Source: Nonomuraea angiospora (GTDB lineage: Bacteria; Actinomycetota; Actinomycetes; Streptosporangiales; Streptosporangiaceae). From it: a DNA stretch of 64,000 bases. The translations under genes were made by a program, and so were the position numbers. Under the pieces are notes generated by a model. That model was given only the letters and a program-made list of their open reading frames with translations, was not told the DNA's origin and ran no database searches. Below, piece after piece: positions 1 through 8,416 of the stretch (positions within the stretch are counted from its first letter, which is position 1; every line of letters begins with the position of its first letter). The stretch is taken from NCBI RefSeq assembly GCF_014873145.1, contig NZ_JADBEK010000001.1, positions 7,192,001-7,256,000 of the forward strand, in the 5' to 3' direction.

Positions 1-10
1 ACAACCCCAA

Positions 11-33
11 GCCCGCCCGGCGCCCCGGCGGGC
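11..33. terminator. Possible GC-rich hairpin at window edge
   Basis: A 7-bp perfect stem (GCCCGCC at 11-17 with GGCGGGC at 27-33) has no T-tract. It could be the terminator of a gene lying before the window. The rest of 1-256 shows no supportable gene. Confidence 0.25.
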
Positions 34-256
34 GCCGTCCATCGGTCGCTGAGTCCACCGTGTCACCTCGGTCCCCGCTGCCCGGACGGTCGGGAGTCGC
101 CGGGCGGAATTGCACGATACACAGAGTCACGCGCACTCGGCGAGGTAGCGAAGCCCCGGTTCCCAGCAAGAAACCATATTTCCGGGCGGGACACCCATCG
201 GTCCGATTGCTACGTTGATCGTGATCCACCGAATCAGCCGAACGACTGGCAGGGTG

Positions 257-1327
257 ATGCACTTGCGCGAAAATACCCCACTCGACGGAGCATCTGCCGT
301 AAGTCGTCGCACGCTCCTCCGAACCGGTACAGGGATAGCGGCCGCCGCCGTCAGCGGCGGCCTTTCCTTGTTCGCGGCCGAGCCGGCGTCCGCGACCGTC
401 CCGACATCCCAGCGTTTCGTGTTCGAGGGGGCCGGCGGCGATCCCGTTGTGCGGGCCACGCTTCACCAGCCTTACTGGGCGATGCAGTCCTTCGCCTTCG
501 ACCACGTCCACGGGCACATCTACTTCGCGCAGAGCAAGGTCGGGAGCACGAACGGCGACCTCTGGCTGACCAGGACCGACCTGAGCGGCAAGGTGCTGGG
601 CGCCATGGCGCTCCACGGGTTCGACCACGGTTCGTCGATGGCGATCCAGCCGGACACGTCCGGCTCTCCGTATGTGTGGCTCGCGGGCGACTGGAGGAGC
701 CTGTCCCCCGGTACGGCCCCGAACAGCCACACGATCTGCCGCATCAAGTACAGCGACGGCGGCCTGCTCGACTACGCCGAGGACGCGGGGATCCGGAACT
801 TCCCGGTCCGCCTCTCCGATTTCCGGGACTGTCCGAGGCCGTCGATCGATCCCTACACCAACCGGCTGCTCGTCCGGTACATGGGGACGACGAGCCCGTG
901 GCGCCTCGCGCTGTTCGACCTCTCCGCCGTCCTCGACAAGGGCATCAGCGACAGCACTCCCGTCCTCACCATGCGCGCCCTCCCGACCAACGCCCAGCTC
1001 GGTCTCTCCGACTCCGACCTCTTCCAGGGCGTGACCTCGTACGGCCAGTACGCGTACCTCTCCTACGGTGGTCCGCCCGCGCAGCCCTCGGACCCGGCCA
1101 AGCCGTCCTACCTGGTCCGTCTCGACATGAACAAGACCGGGGGTTCGGTCGAGGAGGTGTACCGGACGAGGGCGGGCGAGTCGCTGCCCGGTCGCGAACC
1201 TCAGGGAATGGCGATCTGGCGATCGCCGGACGGCCCGCGCCTCGCGTTCGGCTTCTCCAGCAAGATCAGTGGCAGTCCTGACCAGTTCCAGGCGACCGTC
1301 TTCTACAAGAGCCAACTCACCGGGTAA
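257..1327 (+). CDS. Tat-exported protein, probable beta-propeller (phage receptor-binding / 'teichoic acid biosynthesis protein C'-like)
   Basis: 356-residue protein. Residues 16-21 hold a twin-arginine motif (SRRTLL) followed by an Ala/Gly-rich hydrophobic stretch and a likely cleavage site near ASA (about residue 47), so Tat export is predicted. The mature part has repeating aromatic/Asp-Gly strand-turn segments (for example FAFDHVHGHIYFAQ and VRYMGTTSPWRLALFD) typical of a propeller. I link it from memory to actinobacterial proteins annotated as phage baseplate or TagC-like; that family name is a recollection. Start ATG 257 was preferred over TTG 215 and GTG 254 because GGCAGG lies just upstream and it places the Tat motif normally. 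No enzymatic residues are recognised. Its end overlaps lgt tail-to-tail by 11 bp. Confidence 0.6.
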   Translation: MHLRENTPLDGASAVSRRTLLRTGTGIAAAAVSGGLSLFAAEPASATVPTSQRFVFEGAGGDPVVRATLHQPYWAMQSFAFDHVHGHIYFAQSKVGSTNGDLWLTRTDLSGKVLGAMALHGFDHGSSMAIQPDTSGSPYVWLAGDWRSLSPGTAPNSHTICRIKYSDGGLLDYAEDAGIRNFPVRLSDFRDCPRPSIDPYTNRLLVRYMGTTSPWRLALFDLSAVLDKGISDSTPVLTMRALPTNAQLGLSDSDLFQGVTSYGQYAYLSYGGPPAQPSDPAKPSYLVRLDMNKTGGSVEEVYRTRAGESLPGREPQGMAIWRSPDGPRLAFGFSSKISGSPDQFQATVFYKSQLTG

Positions 1328-2114
1328 GCCGCGTCCGGCGGGTGGCGGTGAGGTAGGTGACCGCCGCCCCGAAGACCAGCAGGGCGGTCCAGACGTTGAA
1401 GCGCAATCCCAGGAGGAGAGGGGCGGGGTCCACGCGCAGCCACTCGATCCAGGCGCGGCCGGTGGTGTAGGCCGCGGCGTACAGGGCGAACACCCGGCCA
1501 CGGTCCAGCCTGAAGCGGCGCTCGGCCCAGAGGACGAGCCCGGCCACGCCGAGGTTCCACAACGACTCGTAAAGGAAGGCCGGGTGGTAGGTGGCCGTGG
1601 ATTCCATGCCCGGCGGCCGGTGGGCGGGGTCGATCTCGAGCGCCCAGGGCAGGGTGGTCGGTCCGCCGTACAACTCCTGGTTGAACCAGTTGCCCCAGCG
1701 GGCGATCACCTGCCCGAGCGCGATCCCGGGCGCGACGGCGTCGGCGAAGTCGCGCAGCGGGATGCCGCGCCGGCGGCAGGCCAGCCACGCGCCCAGCGCG
1801 CCGCCGGCGACGGCGCCCCAGATGCTGATCCCGCCCTCCCAGATCGCGAAGGCGCGCAGGGGGTTCCTGCCGGGACCGAAGTACTGCTGCCAGTCGGTGG
1901 CCAGGTGGTAGATCCGCGCACCGACCAGGCCGAACGGCACGGCCCAGGTGGCGATGTCCCCCACCGCGCCGCGCTCGCCGCCGCGGGCCGTCCAGCGGCG
2001 CTGGGTGACCCAGATGCCGACGGCGACGGCGAGCACCATGAGCAGGGAGTAGGCGCGGATGGGCAGCGGGCCGAGGTGCCAGACGGCCTGGGACGGGCTG
2101 GGGATGGCTGTCAC
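1317..2114 (-). CDS. lgt: Prolipoprotein diacylglyceryl transferase
   Basis: 265 residues, a usual Lgt length, with about seven hydrophobic membrane segments. Lgt transfers diacylglyceryl from phosphatidylglycerol to the lipobox cysteine of prolipoproteins at the outer face of the membrane. The Lgt signature is present as ARWGNWFNQELYG near residues 138-150, and the WEGGISIWG segment near residue 92 matches the conserved glycine-rich loop. The start is GTG. Actinomycetes often carry more than one lgt, and the isolated position here, away from trp or hisI genes, suggests this could be a secondary copy. The window encodes several lipobox proteins (21628-22929, 26952-28004, 54024-54410) that need an Lgt. 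Confidence 0.9.
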   Translation of the reverse strand: MTAIPSPSQAVWHLGPLPIRAYSLLMVLAVAVGIWVTQRRWTARGGERGAVGDIATWAVPFGLVGARIYHLATDWQQYFGPGRNPLRAFAIWEGGISIWGAVAGGALGAWLACRRRGIPLRDFADAVAPGIALGQVIARWGNWFNQELYGGPTTLPWALEIDPAHRPPGMESTATYHPAFLYESLWNLGVAGLVLWAERRFRLDRGRVFALYAAAYTTGRAWIEWLRVDPAPLLLGLRFNVWTALLVFGAAVTYLTATRRTRLTR

Positions 2115-2226
2115 GCCGTCGAGTCTCGCTCCGGTGCGGCCGCGCGCACATCGAGCGGGGCACCGATCGCCCGGTCAGTCGACTGGTTGATGCCGGACTG
2201 GCAGGCGACTGATTATCGTCGGTGCT

Positions 2227-3354
2227 GTGGAGTCCTGGGAGCGGTCCCGGCGCCGGTGGCAGCACGCCTTCTTCGCCTCGTGGCTGGTGCTGACCTCGGC
2301 CGGGCCGCTGATGGAGGTGGGCCAGGTCCTGCCGGTGGCGCTCGTGGCCGGGCTGGCCGCCTGGTACGCGGTGTGGTTCGTGCTGCGCACGCCTCCCGCG
2401 GGTGAGGTGCCCCTGCCGTACGTGGTCGGCGGCGGGCTGCTCTGGCTGGGGCTGTTCGCGATCGACTCGTCCTTCCTGGTGGTCTGCCTGAGCGTGCTCG
2501 TGCCGTACTGCCTGGACGCCGTGCGCATCGGGCTGGTCGCGGTGCTGTCGTGCGCCGGGGGCTGGTTGTGGCACAGCTACCACGAAGGCGGGTCGATCAC
2601 CTGGACCGAGATCGCCATCACCGCGCTGATCGCGATCAGCGCGGCCGCCTCGGTCGGATACTTCCATTCGGTGGCCCGGCAGAGCGCCGAGCGCAAGGAG
2701 CTGATCGACCAGTTGCAGGCCGCGCAGGAGGCGCGGGCGGCGGCCGAACGGCAGGCGGGCGTGGCCGCCGAGCGGCAGCGGCTGGCCCGCGACATCCACG
2801 ACAGCCTGACCCAGGGGTTCGCGAGCGTGGTGATGCTGCTGGAGGCGGCGCAGGAGCGGTTGCCGGACGACCGGCACCTGACGCAGGCGTTACGGGCGGC
2901 CAGGGAGAACCTCGCGGAAAGCCGCCGCGTGGTGCGGGCGCTGCGGCCCGGGGAGCTCGACGACGGCGGCCTGCCGGAGGCGCTGCGGCGGCTGTCGGGC
3001 CGGCTGTCCGACGAGACCGGCATCGACGCCCACACCGTGATCACCGGGGCGCGGCGGCCCCTGGACGCGCACGTCCAGGTGGAACTGCTGCGCGTGGCGC
3101 AGGAGGCGGTCGCCAACGCCCGCCGCCACGCCCGCGCCGAGCAGGTCACCCTGACCCTGTCGTACATGGAGGACCTGGTCGTGCTGGATGTCCACGACGA
3201 CGGCGACGGCTTCGATCCCGAGCGGGCCACCGCCGGCCACGGCCTGCTGATCATGCTTGAGCGGATGGAGCAGCTCGGCGGCACGCTCCTCGTGGAAAGC
3301 GCGTCCGGGGAGGGCACCACGATCGTGGCCAGCCTCCCGGTGGCGGCGCGATGA
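2227..3354 (+). CDS. Sensor histidine kinase, NarL/DegS class
   Basis: 375 residues. The N-terminal ~145 residues hold about five hydrophobic segments, so the sensor is membrane-embedded with little extracellular domain. A coiled-coil rich in Ala, Glu and Arg leads into a HisKA_3 dimerisation domain with RDIHDSLTQGF (His191 the likely phosphorylated residue), followed by a HATPase_c domain with NARRHA (N-box) and DDGDGF (G1 box). The start is GTG. It overlaps the response regulator at 3351 by 4 bp, so the pair is translationally coupled. The signal is unknown; the downstream cell-wall hydrolases are possible targets by position only. Confidence 0.88.
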   Translation: MESWERSRRRWQHAFFASWLVLTSAGPLMEVGQVLPVALVAGLAAWYAVWFVLRTPPAGEVPLPYVVGGGLLWLGLFAIDSSFLVVCLSVLVPYCLDAVRIGLVAVLSCAGGWLWHSYHEGGSITWTEIAITALIAISAAASVGYFHSVARQSAERKELIDQLQAAQEARAAAERQAGVAAERQRLARDIHDSLTQGFASVVMLLEAAQERLPDDRHLTQALRAARENLAESRRVVRALRPGELDDGGLPEALRRLSGRLSDETGIDAHTVITGARRPLDAHVQVELLRVAQEAVANARRHARAEQVTLTLSYMEDLVVLDVHDDGDGFDPERATAGHGLLIMLERMEQLGGTLLVESASGEGTTIVASLPVAAR

Positions 3355-3995
3355 CCGCGCCGGGCGCGATCCGGGTCCTGATCGCCGACGACCACCCGGT
3401 GGTCCGTGACGGCATCCGGGCGATGCTCGGCACCCAGGACGATCTGGAGGTGGTCGGCGAGGCGGTCTCAGGCTCGGACGCGGTACGGCTGGCGCGTGAC
3501 CTGCGGCCGGACGTCACGCTGATGGACCTGCAGATGCCCGAGCTCGACGGCGCGTCAGCGATCAGCCGGATCCGCGAGCACGACCCCGGGGCAAGAGTGA
3601 TCGTCCTGACCACCTATGACACCGACAGCGACATCTCCCGCGCCATCGACGCCGGGGCGATCGGTTACCTGCTCAAGGACACCCGCCGTGAGCAGCTGTT
3701 CGACGCCATCAGGGCGGCGGCCCGGGGGGAGAGCGCCCTGTCGCCGGCGGTGGCGACCCGGGTGTTGTCGTGGGCGCGCGCCGACGCGCCCGGCGCCCTC
3801 AGCGGCCGGGAGATCGAGGTCCTGGGCGCGGTCGCCCAGGGGATGAGCAACAAGGCCATCGCCGCCCACCTGTGCATCAGCGAGGCCACGGTCAAGACCC
3901 ACCTGCTGCACATCTTCGCCAAGCTCGACGTCGACGACCGCACCGCCGCCGTGACCGTGGCGGCCACGCGGGGGATCATCCGGCTGGGCGGCTAG
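3351..3995 (+). CDS. Response regulator, NarL/LuxR family
   Basis: 214 residues. Receiver domain at 1-125 with the acidic pair (IADDH), phospho-acceptor Asp59 in TLMDLQMPELDG, and Lys in YLLKDT. A GerE-type HTH follows at about 148-205 (LSGREIEVLGAVAQG, then MSNKAIAAHLCISEATVKTHL). It is the cognate partner of the kinase encoded immediately upstream with a 4-bp overlap. Confidence 0.9.
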   Translation: MTAPGAIRVLIADDHPVVRDGIRAMLGTQDDLEVVGEAVSGSDAVRLARDLRPDVTLMDLQMPELDGASAISRIREHDPGARVIVLTTYDTDSDISRAIDAGAIGYLLKDTRREQLFDAIRAAARGESALSPAVATRVLSWARADAPGALSGREIEVLGAVAQGMSNKAIAAHLCISEATVKTHLLHIFAKLDVDDRTAAVTVAATRGIIRLGG

Positions 3996-4030
3996 AAGAG
4001 GTCCCTTCGTACTCGCTGCTGAGCGGTCGG

Positions 4031-4049
4031 GGCCCCGTAGAGCGGGGCC
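4031..4049. terminator. Hairpin after the two-component pair
   Basis: GGCCCCG-TAGAG-CGGGGCC is a perfect 7-bp stem with a 5-nt loop, 36 bp after the response regulator stop. There is no T-run. The remainder of 3996-4276 holds no gene and presumably carries the promoter of the next one. Confidence 0.4.
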
Positions 4050-4276
4050 GCCCTCGTAAGTGGCCGCCGTGGACAACTGTGGGATCAGCTTGACCGGGCG
4101 CGGGCCGCGTATCGCCTCTGAACTGGCGTTTCTCGCCGTCGGACGGCGCGTCCGCCCGTACGGACAAGCCTGTCGAACAGGCTGACAACACCGATCTCCT
4201 ACCGGACACGCGGGCGAACCGAGACGTTGGATCCCGCCACCCAGGAATCGCCCCACCCCCTGAACCAGGAGTACCA

Positions 4277-5122
4277 ATGAAGCTGCCCTCACGCGCCGCT
4301 GCCCTCATGGCGGCCGTCCTGTTCGCTTCGCCGACCGGAGTGTCCGAGGCGTCGGCGGCACAGAGGGCTGACGCTGAGGCCCTTCCGAGCCTGAACATGG
4401 AAGCCGCCGTCAAGGCGGCCCAGATCGACCCGCGGCGGCCCGACAGCACGCTGACCCCGGGTGCCAAGGCCAGCGTGCTCCTCGTCGAGCAGGCGCTGCG
4501 AGACCTGCGTCTTCTCGACGCGAAGTGGGTGGACGGCTACTTCGGCACCACAACGGTCACCGCCTACGCGAACTACCAGAAGTCGCTCGGCCTCAGCGGG
4601 CTCGACGCCAACGGCCTGCCGGGCAAGACGTCGCTCACCAAGCTCGGTACCGGCCGCTTCAAGGTCACCGACGTCATCGATCCGGGCGCCCGGGTGTCCA
4701 CCGGCGGTTTCGTCGTCAACGCCCGCACGCGAAGCATGCTGGCGGAGGCCAAGCGGCTGCTCGGCCGCGACCTCAAGCTGGACCAGGGTTCGTACAACCC
4801 CGGTGGCGACCCCACGTCGGCGGGCACCCACGACGGCGGCGGTGTCGTCGACATCTCGGTGAAGGGGATGAGCTCCGCCACCCGCACCGCCGCCGTCCGC
4901 ACGTTGCGCCAGGTCGGCTTCGCGGCCTGGCTGCGCAACCCCCAGCAGGACGACTGGCCGTGGCACATCCACGCCGTCGCCATCAGCGACACGAGCCTCT
5001 CCGGCCAGGCCCAGCACCAGATCGGTGACTACTACCTCGGCCTGAACGGACTCGCCGGCCGTGGCCCGGACGACGGCCCGAAGGTGAGCATCCGCACCTG
5101 GGAGGAGTACCGGCGCCGCTGA
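4277..5122 (+). CDS. Exported peptidoglycan-binding protein with M15-like D-Ala-D-Ala peptidase domain
   Basis: 281 residues. A signal peptide spans about 1-27. Residues 45-115 look like a PG_binding_1 repeat (DGYFGTTTVTAYANYQKSLG, then GKTSLTKLG). Residues 150-250 resemble peptidase family M15/VanY, with SAGTHDGGGVVDI (zinc His and Asp) and WPWHIHAV (second zinc His), the order seen in phage endolysin and VanY-type carboxypeptidases. The predicted role is cleavage of peptidoglycan stem peptides outside the cell. Start ATG 4277 has AGGAG eight bases upstream. It is followed 46 bp later by two further wall-active exported proteins in the same direction. Confidence 0.75.
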   Translation: MKLPSRAAALMAAVLFASPTGVSEASAAQRADAEALPSLNMEAAVKAAQIDPRRPDSTLTPGAKASVLLVEQALRDLRLLDAKWVDGYFGTTTVTAYANYQKSLGLSGLDANGLPGKTSLTKLGTGRFKVTDVIDPGARVSTGGFVVNARTRSMLAEAKRLLGRDLKLDQGSYNPGGDPTSAGTHDGGGVVDISVKGMSSATRTAAVRTLRQVGFAAWLRNPQQDDWPWHIHAVAISDTSLSGQAQHQIGDYYLGLNGLAGRGPDDGPKVSIRTWEEYRRR

Positions 5123-5168
5123 CTCGTCCGTCCGAAACCACACTCCGCAAACAGAAAGAGAGAACAAC

Positions 5169-6062
5169 ATGAGAACGCTCGCCAGGATCCTCACCGCGAC
5201 GACCGCCGCGATGGCACTCAGCGGGACGGTCCTCGCCACCGCGACGCCCGCCTCGGCCGCGGAGCGCGACGGCGTCTGCGACACCGGCGAATTCTGCTAC
5301 TACTTCAACAGCAACAACCAAGGATCGGTCTCCGACTTCACCGGATCGATCGACGACTACGCCACCACCCAACCCACCTGCTACGACTTCAAGGGCCCCG
5401 GCGAAGGCAAGGGCAAATGCATCAAGAACGCCGCCGCCTCCGTCTGGAACCGCAGTAGCAAAACCGTCCGCGTCTACTTCAACAGCGGCCACACCGGCAC
5501 CTACCAGGACTTCGCCGCAGGCGCCAAGGGCAACCTCAACGCCACCCTCAAGAACCAGAACGCCTCGCACCAGTTCAGCCCGTCGTCATCACCGACGCGC
5601 AGCAACATGTCGACCTCGCTCTACAAGGCCAGCGCCTCGATCACCTGCGGCTTCGACGGTTACACCTCCACCTCCGGCCGGCACGAAGGCATCGACATCG
5701 CCCGCGGCATCGGCTCGAACGTCTACAACCTGGTGGCCGGCAAGGTCATCAACGTCGTACGCGGATCCACCGGCAGGGCGGGACTTTCCACGATCGCCGT
5801 CTACAACGCCGCAGCGAACAAGACGGTGATCTACCTGCACTCCGCTCCGGTGTCCTCCCTGCGCGTGGGCCAGCAGGTCAGCCGCGGCCAGGTCATCGCC
5901 ACCGAGTCGTGGCGCGGAGTGTCGAGCAGTTCATCCGCGCACACCCACGTCGAGATGCGTCTCGGACAGCAGACGCGTGCGGCCAAGAGCGTCGGCGACC
6001 CGCACCTGGAGAACCCGAACCCGACCTCGTTCTGGAACTCCCAGGGCTACACCGTCCGATAG
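5169..6062 (+). CDS. Exported I36 (SMPI-like) domain fused to M23 peptidase
   Basis: 297 residues. Signal peptide about 1-30 ending near ASAAE. Residues 31-135 form a peptidase-inhibitor family I36 domain (beta-gamma-crystallin-like, the family of Streptomyces metalloproteinase inhibitor) with cysteine-containing motifs CDTGEFCYYFN and YQDF. A Ser/Thr/Pro-rich linker leads to an M23/LytM metallopeptidase at about 155-297, with the zinc motifs GRHEGIDI (HxxxD) and HTHVEM (HxH). The predicted role is zinc endopeptidase action on peptidoglycan cross-bridges. The I36 part is almost identical at DNA level to that of the next gene. Whether I36 inhibits the attached peptidase or simply binds the wall cannot be told from sequence. 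Confidence 0.8.
   Translation: MRTLARILTATTAAMALSGTVLATATPASAAERDGVCDTGEFCYYFNSNNQGSVSDFTGSIDDYATTQPTCYDFKGPGEGKGKCIKNAAASVWNRSSKTVRVYFNSGHTGTYQDFAAGAKGNLNATLKNQNASHQFSPSSSPTRSNMSTSLYKASASITCGFDGYTSTSGRHEGIDIARGIGSNVYNLVAGKVINVVRGSTGRAGLSTIAVYNAAANKTVIYLHSAPVSSLRVGQQVSRGQVIATESWRGVSSSSSAHTHVEMRLGQQTRAAKSVGDPHLENPNPTSFWNSQGYTVR
5221..5570 (+). repeat. 350-bp direct repeat, copy 1 (I36 module)
   Basis: Pairs with 6163-6512 at an offset of 942 bp. Reading both copies base by base I find one difference (C at the position where copy 2 has T, in the codon run near 5248). It covers the end of the signal peptide and the whole I36 domain. Identity stops abruptly at the CAC/CAG versus CAC/GAG boundary. 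Confidence 0.95.
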
Positions 6063-6098
6063 CGCTTCGCGGTCACCGACATGAAGAGGAAGACACCT

Positions 6099-7052
6099 GT
6101 GCCTTTACGAACTGTCCGGCTGATCTCGCGGCTCGCCGCGGCGACCGCCGCGATGACGCTCGGCGGGACGGTCCTCGCCACCGCGACGCCTGCCTCGGCC
6201 GCGGAGCGCGACGGCGTCTGCGACACCGGCGAATTCTGCTACTACTTCAACAGCAACAACCAAGGATCGGTCTCCGACTTCACCGGATCGATCGACGACT
6301 ACGCCACCACCCAACCCACCTGCTACGACTTCAAGGGCCCCGGCGAAGGCAAGGGCAAATGCATCAAGAACGCCGCCGCCTCCGTCTGGAACCGCAGTAG
6401 CAAAACCGTCCGCGTCTACTTCAACAGCGGCCACACCGGCACCTACCAGGACTTCGCCGCAGGCGCCAAGGGCAACCTCAACGCCACCCTCAAGAACCAG
6501 AACGCCTCGCACGAGTTCCTGAGCTCCACATCGCCGACGCCGACCGGGTGCAAGACCGACGGCTCGGACACCAAGCTGCCCACGACGATCCTCGTGTACC
6601 GGAAGTCCCTCGATCGCGTGGAGCGGGTGGAGTTCAAGACCTACGTCAAGAACGTCCTGCCCAACGAGTGGGTGTCGAGCTGGCCGAGCGAGTCCCTCAA
6701 GGCCGGGGCGATGGCCGTGAAGAACTTCGGCTGGTACTGGGCGCTGCACTCCAACCGCAAGACGGCGGACGGCCGGTGCTTCGACGTCTATGACCACACG
6801 TCGAGCCAGGTGTACAAGCCCGGCTCCGCGAAGGCGGTGACGAACGCCGCAGTGGACGCGACCTGGGGCACCCGGCTGACCCGCAGCGGGAAGATCTTCC
6901 GGGCCCAGTACTGCTCCACGACGACGGCGTGCGGCAATTGGGTCGACGGCGACTGGATGTCGCAGTACGGCTCCCGCGACAAGGCCCGAGCCGGCTGGAG
7001 CTACTCCAGGATCCTCCAGCACTACTACACAGGGATCGTTCTCGGCTCCTGA
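6099..7052 (+). CDS. Exported I36 (SMPI-like) domain fused to SpoIID/LytB domain
   Basis: 317 residues from GTG 6099, chosen because GAGGAAG sits 6 bases upstream; ATG 6081 is an in-frame alternative lacking an SD. Signal peptide about 1-34, I36 domain about 35-140 nearly identical to the previous gene, then a SpoIID/LytB-type domain (about 160-315) with YVKNVLPNEWVSSWP, LKAGAMAVKNFGWYWAL and CFDVYDHTSSQVY, which match the SpoIID pattern of VLPxEW, AQAVAARTY and C...D...SQVY. SpoIID proteins are lytic transglycosylases acting on denuded glycan, or amidase enhancers. A lone SpoIID domain in a non-endospore former points to general wall remodelling. Confidence 0.8.
   Translation: MPLRTVRLISRLAAATAAMTLGGTVLATATPASAAERDGVCDTGEFCYYFNSNNQGSVSDFTGSIDDYATTQPTCYDFKGPGEGKGKCIKNAAASVWNRSSKTVRVYFNSGHTGTYQDFAAGAKGNLNATLKNQNASHEFLSSTSPTPTGCKTDGSDTKLPTTILVYRKSLDRVERVEFKTYVKNVLPNEWVSSWPSESLKAGAMAVKNFGWYWALHSNRKTADGRCFDVYDHTSSQVYKPGSAKAVTNAAVDATWGTRLTRSGKIFRAQYCSTTTACGNWVDGDWMSQYGSRDKARAGWSYSRILQHYYTGIVLGS
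6163..6512 (+). repeat. 350-bp direct repeat, copy 2 (I36 module)
   Basis: Second copy of 5221-5570 with one base difference. Synonymous positions are conserved too, which indicates a very recent duplication or ongoing gene conversion, not protein-level selection alone. Confidence 0.95.
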
Positions 7053-7070
7053 CTCCCCTGAGACCGTCCG

Positions 7071-7113
7071 ACTCTGGTTCCCCGCCGTGCCACGCGCGTC
7101 GGGGAACTAGAGT
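7071..7113. terminator. Bidirectional terminator-like hairpin between convergent genes
   Basis: A 14-bp stem (7071-7084 with 7100-7113, one G-U pair) and a 15-nt loop lie between the stop of the SpoIID gene and the end of the convergent HTH gene, overlapping the stop codon of the latter. No T-tract is visible. Confidence 0.6.
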
Positions 7114-8153
7114 CCGTCGACGATGATCTGGAAGTTGATCGGCCGGCTTCCGGGGAACACGACCGCTCCGGAAGCGTCCACCATCTTGAATCGCACGTAG
7201 CACAAGCCAGGCTTCCTGGCCGTGGTGATGTCGGTCTGGATGTCGACCGTCTGGCCAGGCAGCGTGTCCTTGATCGGCACGTCGGCGATGGTCTGGCACT
7301 GGTCGGCCTGCTGCGTGAGGTCGAGGCGACGCAGCGAATATCCCTTCCACGGCACGGTCCCGGTGTTCTTGAGCCGCCAGACCTTGGTCATGGTCTTGCC
7401 GGGACGGACGCGCGTGCAGTCGTTGAGCGTGACGTCCTCGATGAACACGGCCGCGTCGCCCTTGTACAACGGCGGGGCCCAAGGCGGGTTGGTCGAACGC
7501 ACCGGGCAATCGGCTGGGGTCAGCGCGGCAGCCGAAGGGCTGCCGGTCGGATGCAGGGTGTGCCCGCCGGGCGTGGAGCCGCGATTGACGACGGCCACGA
7601 CGAGGGCCGTCGCCCCCAGGATGACACCCACTGCCGCGAACGCGGCCGATCGGCTCAGCCGTAATCGTCGCCTGCTTTCCGGCGCAGCCGGCAGAGGCTG
7701 GACGTCGCCCGCGAACTCGCCGGACGGTGGCGGTGGTGGAGGGGAAGGAGGCACGGATGCCGAGGTCTCGCCGGCCGGCGGGAGGACTCGTGACTCGACG
7801 GCGAGGCGCACGGCACTACGCTCCACGGCGCCTGCGGCCAAGACTGCGAGTTCACCGGACGGACGGTCCAGCGAGGGGTCCCCGGCGCTCGTCGATCTGA
7901 CCGCCCGGTTCGCGCTCTCCCAGAGTTCGCGGTACGCGGCCGGGTCCGCGTCGCACGCCTTGACGAATTCGACGGTGGTCTCCCAACTCGGGAGCCGATT
8001 ACCCTTGGTGGCTTCATGCAACGTCGTGTGAGAAATGGCCCCCGACCGACCGGACATCTCACGGAAAGGTGGGTTGCCGACCGCGTTGCGTAACTCCCGC
8101 AGGATCGCCGCAAAGTCCTCGATTATCTCCGCCCGTGCACGCCTGTCGTCCAC
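7107..8153 (-). CDS. Membrane-anchored HTH protein with NBR1-type Ig-like domain
   Basis: 348 residues from GTG 8153. Residues 1-90 resemble an Xre/Cro-type HTH as in actinobacterial helix-turn-helix proteins (IIEDFAAILRELRN, then ISHTTLHEATKGNRLPSW). A Pro-rich low-complexity region precedes a single membrane segment (AAFAAVGVILGATALVVAVV, about residue 185). The C-terminal ~120 residues, predicted outside, match the NBR1 Ig-like (FW) domain: FIEDVTLNDC, WRLKNTGTVPWKGY and PGLCYVRFKMVD. Known bacterial members exist but their function is poorly understood. The start was moved inside a longer open frame because the HTH begins directly after it. Confidence 0.75.
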   Translation of the reverse strand: MDDRRARAEIIEDFAAILRELRNAVGNPPFREMSGRSGAISHTTLHEATKGNRLPSWETTVEFVKACDADPAAYRELWESANRAVRSTSAGDPSLDRPSGELAVLAAGAVERSAVRLAVESRVLPPAGETSASVPPSPPPPPPSGEFAGDVQPLPAAPESRRRLRLSRSAAFAAVGVILGATALVVAVVNRGSTPGGHTLHPTGSPSAAALTPADCPVRSTNPPWAPPLYKGDAAVFIEDVTLNDCTRVRPGKTMTKVWRLKNTGTVPWKGYSLRRLDLTQQADQCQTIADVPIKDTLPGQTVDIQTDITTARKPGLCYVRFKMVDASGAVVFPGSRPINFQIIVDGL

Positions 8154-8416
8154 CGTGCGAAGGTAACAGCACCCCCGGGCGTCACTCAACTCGAACCGGA
8201 ATCGGCCCGAAGCCGGGCAAGATGAGCCTGCAATAGGCCGAACAGGCCCGCAACCTGCCCAAACTCTCTGCCCCATCCAATAATGATGGACATAGACGAT
8301 TACGGTATGAATCGAGTCGGTCTCGGCGGCGTATGGTCAGGTCGACCATTCCCCAGGGTCCGTGACCGCGCCGGGACAGTACGTAACAGAACGGCGCGGG
8401 ACAGGCTTTAAATACG

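Noticed and set aside
127..459. Minus-strand open frame at the window start
   Set aside because: Overlaps the Tat signal region of the first gene in antisense and shows no family resemblance or SD.
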